From the NCBI GenBank assembly GCA_023255415.1, contig JALRIN010000009.1, positions 21,406-85,405 on the forward strand: DNA of 64,000 bases. The letters are read 5' to 3'. A program made the position numbers and the translations under genes. Positions 7,662 through 15,719 of the stretch are shown in pieces (positions within the stretch are counted from its first letter, which is position 1; the number at the start of each line of letters is the position of its first letter). The DNA comes from Cypionkella sp. (lineage in GTDB: Bacteria; Pseudomonadota; Alphaproteobacteria; Rhodobacterales; Rhodobacteraceae). The notes under the pieces were generated by a model, which worked only from the letters and a program-made list of their open reading frames with translations, was not told the origin of the DNA and ran no database searches.

Positions 7662-8669
7662 TCAAAGCGATGCGCGGATCTTATCGGCGACATCCGCAGG
7701 AACCCAAGCCGACCAGACGGCTTCATGGGTTTTCAGGAAATACATGGCCACTTCTTCTGGCGTGGCTTTGTTGTCATCGCCCCAAGCCAGCACTTGGCTG
7801 ATCAGATCGTTTGGAACCTGCATTTTCGACAGAAACTCGGCAACATCCGGCGCGCTGTCTTTGATGTCGGCGGTGACTGCAACCGCGATCTGGCCCTTGG
7901 CCCAGCCGGTGGCTTGCGGATCAGCGCAGTCGGTTTGCGTGAGGCAGGTGAACTTGGCAGGATCGGACTCTGGCATGCCAAGGCGCACCATGTGATATTT
8001 GCCTATCACATCCGAAGGACCCCAATAATAGGCAACAATCGGCTCTTTTTGTGCGACAGCGCGGGCAATCGAGGCCTTGAGGTTTTCGCCCGAACCTGGC
8101 GAGAACAGTTCAAAGGTTTCGCCTAAGTTCAGGGCTTTGAACAGATTGTTGGTGATGATTTCACAACCCCAGCCCGGGGGGCAGCCATAAAGGCGGCCGC
8201 GGGTCGGATCGGCGGCCTCTGCAAACAGTGCCCAATTGGCTTTCAGGTCCTCGATGGATTTCAACTCTGGATGCGCTGCTGCGAAATAGTCTGGAACCCA
8301 CCAGCCTTCTTCGCCGCCATTAGCAAAGATATCACCAGCCTTATAGAAGGCACCCTTGGTTTGAGCGTCGTCCCAAATGGATTGGACGGTCGAGACCCAA
8401 AGCTCGGGTGCGATATTGGGCTGGCCACGAGTCAGCATCGAGGTGGCAGTGGGCACGGTGTCGCCAGGCACCAATTGTGCATCACAGCCGTAGCCACTGG
8501 CCAACATATGCTGGGCCACATGCGCCAAGGATGCTGCTGAAAGCCAGGTCATTTCTGCAATGGTGACGGTGCCGGCTGTGCCGCAATCGGCGGCCTGCGC
8601 TGTTGTCGCGCCGCAAATCGACAAAGCCGCAATCGCGGCCAGACCGGTGTTTCTTAGGGTGAATGTCAT
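7662..8669 (-). CDS. proX: Glycine betaine/proline-type periplasmic substrate-binding protein
   Basis: A 335-aa protein of the OpuAC family. It starts with a clear Sec signal peptide (residues 1-~27, ending in TAQA-ADCG). Landmarks are LGYDA-like MLASGYGCDAQLV, ELWVSTVQSIWDDA, the aromatic WWVPDYF region and YYWGPSDVIGKYHMVRL, consistent with the aromatic cage that binds trimethylammonium or other quaternary amines. It is transcribed ahead of proW and proV. The co-located catabolic genes suggest the ligand is an N-methylated carbon source rather than only an osmolyte. The exact ligand cannot be read from sequence. Confidence 0.92.
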   Translation of the reverse strand: MTFTLRNTGLAAIAALSICGATTAQAADCGTAGTVTIAEMTWLSAASLAHVAQHMLASGYGCDAQLVPGDTVPTATSMLTRGQPNIAPELWVSTVQSIWDDAQTKGAFYKAGDIFANGGEEGWWVPDYFAAAHPELKSIEDLKANWALFAEAADPTRGRLYGCPPGWGCEIITNNLFKALNLGETFELFSPGSGENLKASIARAVAQKEPIVAYYWGPSDVIGKYHMVRLGMPESDPAKFTCLTQTDCADPQATGWAKGQIAVAVTADIKDSAPDVAEFLSKMQVPNDLISQVLAWGDDNKATPEEVAMYFLKTHEAVWSAWVPADVADKIRASL

Positions 8670-8764
8670 GGAACCTCCTGAAGGATTGCGGCCTGCACCG
8701 ACCGTCTGTGCCGAGACTGCGCTGGAAATTTAGTTCAATCAAACCAGATTTATTTCATTCTAAT

Positions 8765-9772
8765 TCAGTTATTTTTAAGTTGTGCCGCGATCCGTTCCAT
8801 CAAAACCGCATCGACCAAAACCCCCTGCGCCTCGGTGCGCAGCCGTGCGGTTCTGCGACGAGATCCGGGCACGCGCGCGCCACTTTGCATGGAAATGTCC
8901 TCAATCAACGCATTGATATGGCTTGAAAAGGTGCCAGAATAGACATCCGGCGCAATGGCAATAAAGCATTGCCCTGTGCCGGGGGGGCCGCCTAGGCTGC
9001 CCGAAAACGGACTGGCCTCTCTGCTTGAATGCGCGCCAGAAAGCGCCGAGGCTAGCACCTCGACCAGCAGCCCGATGCCAAAGCCTTTGTATCCCCCCGA
9101 TGGCAGCATCGACCCCTTTAGGGCCGCTTCGGCCGAGGTGGTTGCATTGCCATCGGAATCAAGCGCCCAGCCTTCGGGAATAGGCTCATCCTTCCGGGAT
9201 TTTAGAATGACTTCTGATTTTGCCACCACGCTGGCAGATTGATCTATCACAAAAGCCACACCACCTGCGCCATCTGGCACGGCAAGAGCAAAGGGGTTGG
9301 TGCCAATGACCGGAATTTTTCCACCCACCGGTGCAATCGAGGCGGGCGCATGCGTCATGCACAGGCCAATCAACCCCGCCATCGCCAAGCGCTCGGCATG
9401 ATGGCCAAGCACGCCGCAATTGTAAGACCGCGTTACCGTCATTGCGGCAATGCCGTTTTCTTGTGCCGCGGCGGTAAACTCTGGCCATCCGGCATCAATC
9501 GCCGGATGCGCAAAGCCGTTGCCCGCATCAACCAAAATCGCCGAAGGTCGCGGCCGCGAGACCGAAGGCATGGCCGCGCGTAAAACCTTACCACATTGTA
9601 AATGTTCGATATAAATCGGCAAATACATCAGCCCGTGGCTGCGAATGCCGTCGCGCTCTGCGGCGCGGATCGACTTTGCCATCGAGCGCGCCGCCAACTC
9701 AGAGGCGCCGGCGGTGCGCAAACTGGTGAAAGCCAAGTCTTCGACCTCGTCTAGGTTTAGGTGTTGGTCCAA
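8765..9772 (-). CDS. Ldh2/MDH2-family NAD(P)H-dependent oxidoreductase
   Basis: A member of the malate/L-lactate/ureidoglycolate dehydrogenase family, which also includes delta1-piperideine-2-carboxylate/pyrroline-2-carboxylate reductases. Recognisable blocks are RSHG near residue 47, the N-x-G-V-L-GHHAERLA segment with its catalytic His, and IGTNPFALAVP. The start is most likely TTG at 9772-9770: AAAGGAGG (9788-9781 region, minus strand) stands 8 nt before it, and it gives the usual family N-terminus. The upstream ATG at 9832 has no such support. It is divergent from lysR. In this locus it could reduce a cyclic imine or 2-keto intermediate, or oxidise a hydroxy acid; this is inference. Confidence 0.82.
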   Translation of the reverse strand: MDQHLNLDEVEDLAFTSLRTAGASELAARSMAKSIRAAERDGIRSHGLMYLPIYIEHLQCGKVLRAAMPSVSRPRPSAILVDAGNGFAHPAIDAGWPEFTAAAQENGIAAMTVTRSYNCGVLGHHAERLAMAGLIGLCMTHAPASIAPVGGKIPVIGTNPFALAVPDGAGGVAFVIDQSASVVAKSEVILKSRKDEPIPEGWALDSDGNATTSAEAALKGSMLPSGGYKGFGIGLLVEVLASALSGAHSSREASPFSGSLGGPPGTGQCFIAIAPDVYSGTFSSHINALIEDISMQSGARVPGSRRRTARLRTEAQGVLVDAVLMERIAAQLKNN

Positions 9773-9878
9773 GGCGCTGCCCTCCTTTAGCTGTTGTTTT
9801 CGACAGAAACCCGCTTGTCTAACTTCAGGCAAGCAACTAATTCTACCTTTGAGTTCAATTTATCTGAAATGGTGCCTG

Positions 9879-10778
9879 ATGATCCGCCTGGAAGCTCTGC
9901 GTGCTTTGGTAACGGTTGCCGAAAATGGCAATATCAAGGATGCCGCAGACCGCCTGCATCGCACCCCCTCGGCGGTTTCAATGACGCTAAAGCAGATCGA
10001 AGATCGCTTGGGCGGCCCGCTGTTCGAGGCTGATCGTAAACAGTCGCTTTCGGGTCTTGGGCAGCTGGTCTATGATCGCTCGGTGGTTCTATTGCGTGAT
10101 TATGATCGTGCAATGGAAGTGATTGCCACCTATGCGGGGGCACGGTCGGGCAAGTTGCGGCTGGCTGCGGTGCCTTCGGTGGCGGTAAATCTGATTCCCT
10201 TGGCGCTTCAGACCTTTGTGAAACAGCGTCCAGGGCTGGAGATTGAACTCTTCGATACCGATAGCACCGAAGTGCATCATCTGGTCGAAAGTGGCCAGGT
10301 TGATCTGGGTTTTGCGGGGCGGCCGCGCGATGGGGCGACCTTGACCTTTAGCCCCTTGTTTACCGACCCGTTTCGTCTGGTCTGCCGGTCTGACACTAAA
10401 CTTGCAGCGCATAAGCAGCCGCTGGCTTGGCCAGATCTGGCTGCGCAAGACATCATTCAAAACGAGGCCTGCCGTGGGCTGACATCCGAAGGCTTTCGGG
10501 CTTTGGCGCAAAAATCTTCGCTTTCGGTGCGCAATGTCAGCTCGCTTTTGGCGATGGTGCAGGCGGGGATGGGGATCACGCTCTTGCCCGCGCTGGCCAC
10601 GGCGGCGCTGCCGCTTGGGCTTTGCGCACTGACACTTGCGGATGCCAGTTGCTTTCGCACCGTTGGCATTCTGACCCCCTGCAATAAGGTTCAAAGCCCC
10701 TTGGCCAAGGCCTTTCACAGCTTTTTTTCCGAGGATTTGCGCAAAAGAGCGCAGGCCCTGTCGCTAAAGCTGATCTAA
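9879..10778 (+). CDS. LysR-family transcriptional regulator
   Basis: A 299-aa LysR-type regulator: N-terminal winged helix-turn-helix (MIRLEALRALVTVAENGNIK, then DAADRLHRTPSAVSMTLKQIE) and a C-terminal LysR substrate-binding domain (~90-299). The ATG at 9879 is chosen because the conserved domain starts there; the open frame reaching upstream to 9645 overlaps the opposite-strand Ldh2 gene. Divergent orientation to the Ldh2-proXWV operon suggests it controls that promoter and itself in the ~100-bp shared region. The inducer is unknown, probably the transported amine or a breakdown product. Confidence 0.9.
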   Translation: MIRLEALRALVTVAENGNIKDAADRLHRTPSAVSMTLKQIEDRLGGPLFEADRKQSLSGLGQLVYDRSVVLLRDYDRAMEVIATYAGARSGKLRLAAVPSVAVNLIPLALQTFVKQRPGLEIELFDTDSTEVHHLVESGQVDLGFAGRPRDGATLTFSPLFTDPFRLVCRSDTKLAAHKQPLAWPDLAAQDIIQNEACRGLTSEGFRALAQKSSLSVRNVSSLLAMVQAGMGITLLPALATAALPLGLCALTLADASCFRTVGILTPCNKVQSPLAKAFHSFFSEDLRKRAQALSLKLI

Positions 10779-10900
10779 GCCATGCGCCGCAACCGCTCGC
10801 AGCTTGCCTTTTTGCCAAAGCCAATGCCCGCGCCAGATCACGCTGGCCCGATCTGGCACTTTTGCAATTTCGAACGGGGTTTGTTGTGGTGAAACAGCTG

Positions 10901-11902
10901 ATGCAAAAACCAACACTAACCATCGGCTTTCTGATTTTTCCCGGCTTTCCGATGTCTTGCCTGACCTCGATGATCGAGCCGTTGCGAGCGGCGAATGAAA
11001 TTGCCGAATGCATCGCCTTTGACTGGAAGATCATTTCCGAAACCGGCGGGCGGATTGCCTCTAGTGCCAAGGTGGTCTTTGACACTGATGCGGCGCTTTG
11101 TGCTGTCGCGCAGATTGACTATTTGTTTCTTTTAAGCAGTCCGACTTCGAATTTCGCTAATCGCAAGGCCTCTGAGGCGCAGCTGCGGCGCTTGATGCGC
11201 CACGGTGCGGCTGTCGGCGGTGTCAGTGGCGGGGTATTTCCTTTGGCCCGGTCTGGTCTGTTGGACGGCCATGCCGTTTCGGTGCATTGGTGCTATGCGG
11301 CGGCCTTTGCGCAAGAGTTCCCGCAGATGGATATGCGCGACGACGTAATCGTTTTCGATCATCCGCGCTATAGTGTGGCTGGAGCTGCGGCAAGCTTTGA
11401 TCTGATGCTCAATTTCGTTGAGGCCCAGCTCGGTGCCGATACGGCCACCGAAGTGGCCTGCTGGTTTCAACATCCAGTGGTGCGGGGCAGGGGGGTGCGG
11501 CAAAAGACACCCAGCTTTCACCGTGATAGCACCGCTGATATGTTGCCCGATCCGGTTGCAAAGGCGGTGGCGATTTTGGGCCGACATCTGGAAGAGCCGA
11601 TTACAGTCGAGTCTGTGGCCTGCGCTGTGGGCGTTTCGCCGCGGCAACTTGAGCGGCAGTTCAAAAAGGCCACCGGGCAAAGCCCTTCGCTCTATTACCG
11701 CATGCTGCGGATGAAGGCAGCGCGGCAATTGGTGCTATTTTCGCGCGAACCGATGGCGCGCATTGCTTCGGCCATTGGATACGAAACTTTGCCGCCCCTG
11801 ATGCGGCATTACCGGCAAGAATTTGGTGTTTCGCCTGCCGAAGATCGTGCCATGATTAACCGCTTTCGGGTGGAAAATAACCGCCCGCTGCCTTCGGCAT
11901 AG
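10901..11902 (+). CDS. GlxA-family AraC-type transcriptional regulator (GbdR/CdhR-like)
   Basis: About 333 aa: an N-terminal DJ-1/PfpI (GATase-1-like) domain (~1-170, IGFLIFPGFPMSCL and GGVSGGVFPLARSGLLDG) fused to a C-terminal AraC double helix-turn-helix (VSPRQLERQFKKATGQSPSLYY, in two parts, then GYETLPPLMRHYRQEFGVSP). This architecture is that of GbdR, CdhR and SouR, activators of glycine betaine, carnitine and sarcosine catabolism in Pseudomonas. ATG at 10901 is used; GTG at 10889 or TTG at 10862 in the same frame are alternatives and none has a strong ribosome site. It converges on the soxG end, 9 bp apart, and probably activates the sox and pro operons. Confidence 0.88.
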   Translation: MQKPTLTIGFLIFPGFPMSCLTSMIEPLRAANEIAECIAFDWKIISETGGRIASSAKVVFDTDAALCAVAQIDYLFLLSSPTSNFANRKASEAQLRRLMRHGAAVGGVSGGVFPLARSGLLDGHAVSVHWCYAAAFAQEFPQMDMRDDVIVFDHPRYSVAGAAASFDLMLNFVEAQLGADTATEVACWFQHPVVRGRGVRQKTPSFHRDSTADMLPDPVAKAVAILGRHLEEPITVESVACAVGVSPRQLERQFKKATGQSPSLYYRMLRMKAARQLVLFSREPMARIASAIGYETLPPLMRHYRQEFGVSPAEDRAMINRFRVENNRPLPSA

Positions 11903-11911
11903 GCCAAGGCT

Positions 11912-12478
11912 TTAGCCAATGCTGCGCGCCGCCACTGTCAGCGCATGCAGCAAGGATTTGGCATAAGACCGCGGTGCCAGTAGAGTGAAATGCTGCGCGG
12001 TTTCGCGGCATATCAACAGACAGCCGATATGCTCTAGCAGCGTGCGCGTGGCAGATCCGCTCTGCATCCGGCGGCTGGGTGCGGGGCACAGCCGTTCCAA
12101 CAGGTCAAAAACCCGTGCGCCTTGCACATCAAAGCGCGCCCAGCCGTCGGTCTGTTCGGTGACCGAAGCGCTGTCGCCCAATCCCGCCTTCAGGATCTTG
12201 GCGATGTCCTCATGGCTGTCGAAGGGCGCTTCGACAAACCATTGATCTGGACCCATCCAGATCAGGCCATAGACGCCTGCCTGCCGCCAAGCCCCCGGCG
12301 TGGGTAGGGCGGTGGCAAATAGCGTTTCAGCCGCCACCGCAAAGCCATTATCCTTACCCCGCCGAAGACTGACCGAGGCGAGCGCGCAGTCGGTGATCTC
12401 GGATATCTTAAGCGTGCCGATCTTCTCGGTTTTTGGCAGCGGGCTGCCAAGCGGTGTCAGGGCTGCAAGACTATGCAC
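11912..12478 (-). CDS. soxG: Sarcosine oxidase gamma subunit-like protein
   Basis: Last gene of the soxBDAG operon; 188 aa from GTG at 12478. That GTG overlaps the soxA TAG by 8 bp and is preceded by AGAGGGAGAG, a good ribosome site; the longer open frame to 12589 lies inside soxA. The sequence has the gamma-subunit features GAGWRQ-like AWRQAGVYGLIWMGPDQWFV and CRETAQHFTLLAPRSYA near the C-terminus. SoxG is a small structural subunit related to part of the aminomethyltransferase fold, holding the heterotetramer together. It ends convergent with the GlxA-type regulator. Confidence 0.85.
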   Translation of the reverse strand: MHSLAALTPLGSPLPKTEKIGTLKISEITDCALASVSLRRGKDNGFAVAAETLFATALPTPGAWRQAGVYGLIWMGPDQWFVEAPFDSHEDIAKILKAGLGDSASVTEQTDGWARFDVQGARVFDLLERLCPAPSRRMQSGSATRTLLEHIGCLLICRETAQHFTLLAPRSYAKSLLHALTVAARSIG

Positions 12479-15425
12479 GAAGGCGCTCTCCCTCTGGGTC
12501 GATAAAATGGGCGCTGACGACTTCGACCAGCGTTTCGGCGTTTTGCACCGGGTTGACCGCGCGCAAGATCTCGCCGCTGCGGGCGGCACCGTTTTTCAGA
12601 TAACCAAGGCCGATGCTGTGGCCAAGGCTGGGCGAAAACGCCACCGAGGTTAGATAGCCCTGATCATTGGCAGCATTTGCCGCGGCATCTTTGCCGATCA
12701 GATGCGATCCAGCGGCAAAGCTGTGCTGCGGATTGACGGGGCGGAAGCCGACAAGGCGCAGCGCATCGGGTTGGTTCAGGCCTTCGCGTTCCGATAGGGT
12801 CGAGCCAATGGCGTCTTTCTTTTTGCTGACCATACCGCCCATGCCAAGGTTCAGGGCGGTGCTAGTGCCGTTCAGTTCGTTGCCCGCGACATGTCCCTTT
12901 TCAATGCGCATCACACCAAGCGCTTCGGTGCCATAGACGGTAGCGTCATATTCGCGGCCGTCCTCGACCAAACGTCGCATCAGCGCGTCGCCGTAGCGGG
13001 TGGGCACGGCCAGCTCGAAGGCCAATTCGCCTGAAAAGGAAATCCGAAACAGCCGTGCGCGCAGACCGCCGCAGACAGTGATCTCGCCGCAGCCCATATA
13101 GGGAAAGGCCGCATTGCTGATTTCAAATGCCGGATCGACGATCTTTTCCAGCAGCTTACGCGCATTCGGCCCCGCAATCGAATATTGTGCCCAAGCTTCG
13201 GTGGTCGAGATGATCTGCACATCCAGATCTGGCCACAGGCATTGGCGGCAAAACTCCAGATGGCGGTAAACCCCGACCGCATTGGCGGTGGTGGTGGTCA
13301 TAACAAAGTGATCTTCGGCCAGCCGCGCGGTGGTGCCATCGTCCATCGCTATTCCGTCTTCGCGCAGCATCAGCCCATAGCGGACTTTGCCAACGCCCAA
13401 CTTGCCAAAGGCATTGGCATAGATGCGGTTCAGAAACTCGGCCACATCAGTGCCCTGCACATCAATCTTGCCAAGCGTGGTGACATCGCAAATGCCCACC
13501 GATCTGCGCGTGGCCAGCACCTCGCGGTCCACCGATTGGCGCCATGTGGTCTCACCCGCACGGGGGAACCATTGCGCGCGCAGCCACATGCCGACCTCGA
13601 CAAAGACAGCGCCCTGTTCTGCCGCCCAATGATGGCTGGGGGTCAGGCGGGTGGGGCGAAAATCTGCACCGCTTGCGCGCCCGGCAAAGGCCGCAATCGA
13701 CACTGGCGTATAGGGCGGGCGGAACATGGTGGTCCCGGTTTCGGGAATGGATTTGCCGGTCATCTCGGCCATCACCGCCAGTCCGCCGATGTTCGAGGTT
13801 TTGCCCTGATCGGTGGCCATGCCAAGGGTGGTGTAGCGTTTCAGATGCTCGACCGAGATATAACCTTCCTGATGCGCCAGCTTCACATCCTTAACCGTGA
13901 CATCGTTTTGCTGGTCCAGCCAAGCCCGCCCCTTGCCCGGCACATGAAACAGCGGGGTCAGCCGCGGCGGGTTGTCTTCGGTTGCGGGCAGCTTTGGCAA
14001 GGTCGCGCTGATCCCCAGATCGGCAAGGCAAGCCACCGCTGCCGCCGCCGCCGAGGCAAGCGCCGCGGTGGTTGACATCTGCCCGTTTGCCGCACCCGCC
14101 ACGCTCATGCCCATAGGCAGGTTTGCCCCCGGCACAAAGGCCGCAAGGCTTGCGTCCCACTTGGGCTTGCCACGCTGATGACACGTCAGATGCACATTTG
14201 GGTTCCAGCCGCCCGAAACACCAAGCGCTTGGCAGTCAATCCTGCGGCTTTGGCCATTCGGCAGGCCAACCGTGACCGAGCTCAGCCCCAGCCTGCCTGC
14301 CGAATTGGTGACGACGGCCCCCGCCAAAACCTCATAGGCGCTAGACTTCGGCGCATCGGCGCGGCTGTCGATCACAGCGGCAATGCGCAGACCTTTGGCC
14401 AAAAGATCGCGAGCGGTGGTGTGGCCTTCGTCATTATTGGTGAAAATCGCCACCTCTTGACCAACCGCCGCCGCCCAGCGGTTGGCATAGCTGCGCAAGG
14501 CCGAGCCCAGCATGATACCGGGGCGGTCGTTGTTTTCAAAAGCAATGGGCCGCTCGATTGCCCCTGCGCAAAGCAGGCTGCGTTTGGTGTAGATCCGCCA
14601 CAGGATTTGGCGCGGCGTGCCAGCCGCAGGGCTTGGCAGATGATCGGAAACCCGTTCCAGCGCGCCGTAGATGCCGTGATCAAACACGCCCAACACGGTG
14701 GTGCGTGCCATCAGCCGCACATTGGGCAGGCTTGCCAATTCGGCAACGGCCGCGCGCGCCCAATCTGCCCCCGGGGCCTCATCCAGCCGATAGTTTTCGC
14801 TGTTCAGCCGACCGCCCAGCACGAAATCTTCATCCGCCAATATCACATCCGCGCCGCTGCGCCCCGCCGTCAGCGCCGCAGCCAGCCCCGCTGGCCCCGC
14901 ACCAATGATCAACAGATCGCAGTGCAAAAAGCCCTTGTCGTAAAGATCGGGGTCGGGCTGTCCGCTTAGGCTGCCCAGACCTGCGGCACGGCGGATGACC
15001 GGCTCGTAAAGCTTTTCCCACAACGCTTTTGGCCACATGAAGGTCTTGTAATAGAAACCAGCGGCAAAAAACGGCGACAGCAGATCATTCACCGCCAAAA
15101 GATCAAACGAAAGGCGGCCGACGTAGTTCTGGCTGCGCGCGCACAGCCCGTGGTAAAGCTCGGCTACGGTGGCGCGCGCATTGGGTTCTTGCCGCGCACC
15201 CGTGCGCAAGGCGACGAGGGCATTGGGTTCTTCTGACCCCGCGGTCAACGGCCCGCGCGGGCGGTGATATTTGAACGACCGCCCCATCAGCCGCACCCCA
15301 TTGGCCAGCAGCGCCGAAGCCAGCGTATCGCCCGGATGGCCCTGAAAGGTCTTGCCGTCAAACTGAAATTCCAGCGTCTTTTGGCGGTCAATCAGCCCGC
15401 CTGCGATTCGGTTTATCTGGCTCAT
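12471..15425 (-). CDS. soxA: Sarcosine oxidase alpha subunit-like protein
   Basis: A 984-aa protein with the full alpha-subunit architecture: N-terminal 2Fe-2S-ferredoxin-like fold without cysteines (~20-100), FAD/NAD-binding domain with LLIIGAGPAGLAAALTAGRSG (~171-190) and C-terminal folate-binding aminomethyltransferase (GCV-T) domain (~590-984, RRSVGICDVTTLGKIDVQG and YGTEALGVMRIEKGH). In characterised enzymes it binds NAD+ and tetrahydrofolate and passes the N-methyl carbon to 5,10-methylene-THF. It overlaps soxD by 4 bp and soxG by 8 bp. Because SoxD here is atypical, the substrate may not be sarcosine but another secondary N-methyl amine. Confidence 0.9.
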   Translation of the reverse strand: MSQINRIAGGLIDRQKTLEFQFDGKTFQGHPGDTLASALLANGVRLMGRSFKYHRPRGPLTAGSEEPNALVALRTGARQEPNARATVAELYHGLCARSQNYVGRLSFDLLAVNDLLSPFFAAGFYYKTFMWPKALWEKLYEPVIRRAAGLGSLSGQPDPDLYDKGFLHCDLLIIGAGPAGLAAALTAGRSGADVILADEDFVLGGRLNSENYRLDEAPGADWARAAVAELASLPNVRLMARTTVLGVFDHGIYGALERVSDHLPSPAAGTPRQILWRIYTKRSLLCAGAIERPIAFENNDRPGIMLGSALRSYANRWAAAVGQEVAIFTNNDEGHTTARDLLAKGLRIAAVIDSRADAPKSSAYEVLAGAVVTNSAGRLGLSSVTVGLPNGQSRRIDCQALGVSGGWNPNVHLTCHQRGKPKWDASLAAFVPGANLPMGMSVAGAANGQMSTTAALASAAAAAVACLADLGISATLPKLPATEDNPPRLTPLFHVPGKGRAWLDQQNDVTVKDVKLAHQEGYISVEHLKRYTTLGMATDQGKTSNIGGLAVMAEMTGKSIPETGTTMFRPPYTPVSIAAFAGRASGADFRPTRLTPSHHWAAEQGAVFVEVGMWLRAQWFPRAGETTWRQSVDREVLATRRSVGICDVTTLGKIDVQGTDVAEFLNRIYANAFGKLGVGKVRYGLMLREDGIAMDDGTTARLAEDHFVMTTTTANAVGVYRHLEFCRQCLWPDLDVQIISTTEAWAQYSIAGPNARKLLEKIVDPAFEISNAAFPYMGCGEITVCGGLRARLFRISFSGELAFELAVPTRYGDALMRRLVEDGREYDATVYGTEALGVMRIEKGHVAGNELNGTSTALNLGMGGMVSKKKDAIGSTLSEREGLNQPDALRLVGFRPVNPQHSFAAGSHLIGKDAAANAANDQGYLTSVAFSPSLGHSIGLGYLKNGAARSGEILRAVNPVQNAETLVEVVSAHFIDPEGERLRA

Positions 15426-15709
15426 GTGCTGCGGCCTTTGGCTTTGGCCACATCGCGGGCCAGCTCGACAGAGGTGATGTCGTGGGTAAGTGTATTGCGC
15501 GTGACCACCAGCCAGGATCGGTCGCCCTGCTCATGAAACCACAGCTCGCGGTGCAGACCCGCGGGGTTATTGCGCAGATAGAGGTAGTCATAAAACTGAT
15601 CGACCGCATCAGCGGCTTGCCAATCAGGGCGCTCGATCAGGCTGGCGTCGCCCAGATAGGTGAATTCCTGACTGTCGCGCGGGCCAAGCAGCGGGTGGTT
15701 GATGATCAT
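15422..15709 (-). CDS. soxD: Sarcosine oxidase delta subunit-like protein lacking zinc cysteines
   Basis: 95 aa from ATG at 15709, preceded by GAGGGAT on the coding strand; an in-frame ATG at 15760 would sit inside soxB. The scaffold is recognisably SoxD: GPRDSQEFTYLGDA, then YDYLYLRNNPAGLHRELWFH. Classical delta subunits bind zinc through a CPxCG motif at the N-terminus plus a later His and Cys (WxHxxGC). Here the N-terminus reads MIINHPLLGPR and the later site WFHEQGDRSW, so no cysteine is present anywhere. It therefore probably cannot form the usual Zn site. It overlaps soxA by 4 bp and sits 10 bp after soxB. Confidence 0.87.
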   Translation of the reverse strand: MIINHPLLGPRDSQEFTYLGDASLIERPDWQAADAVDQFYDYLYLRNNPAGLHRELWFHEQGDRSWLVVTRNTLTHDITSVELARDVAKAKGRST

Positions 15710-15719
15710 CTGAGATCCC

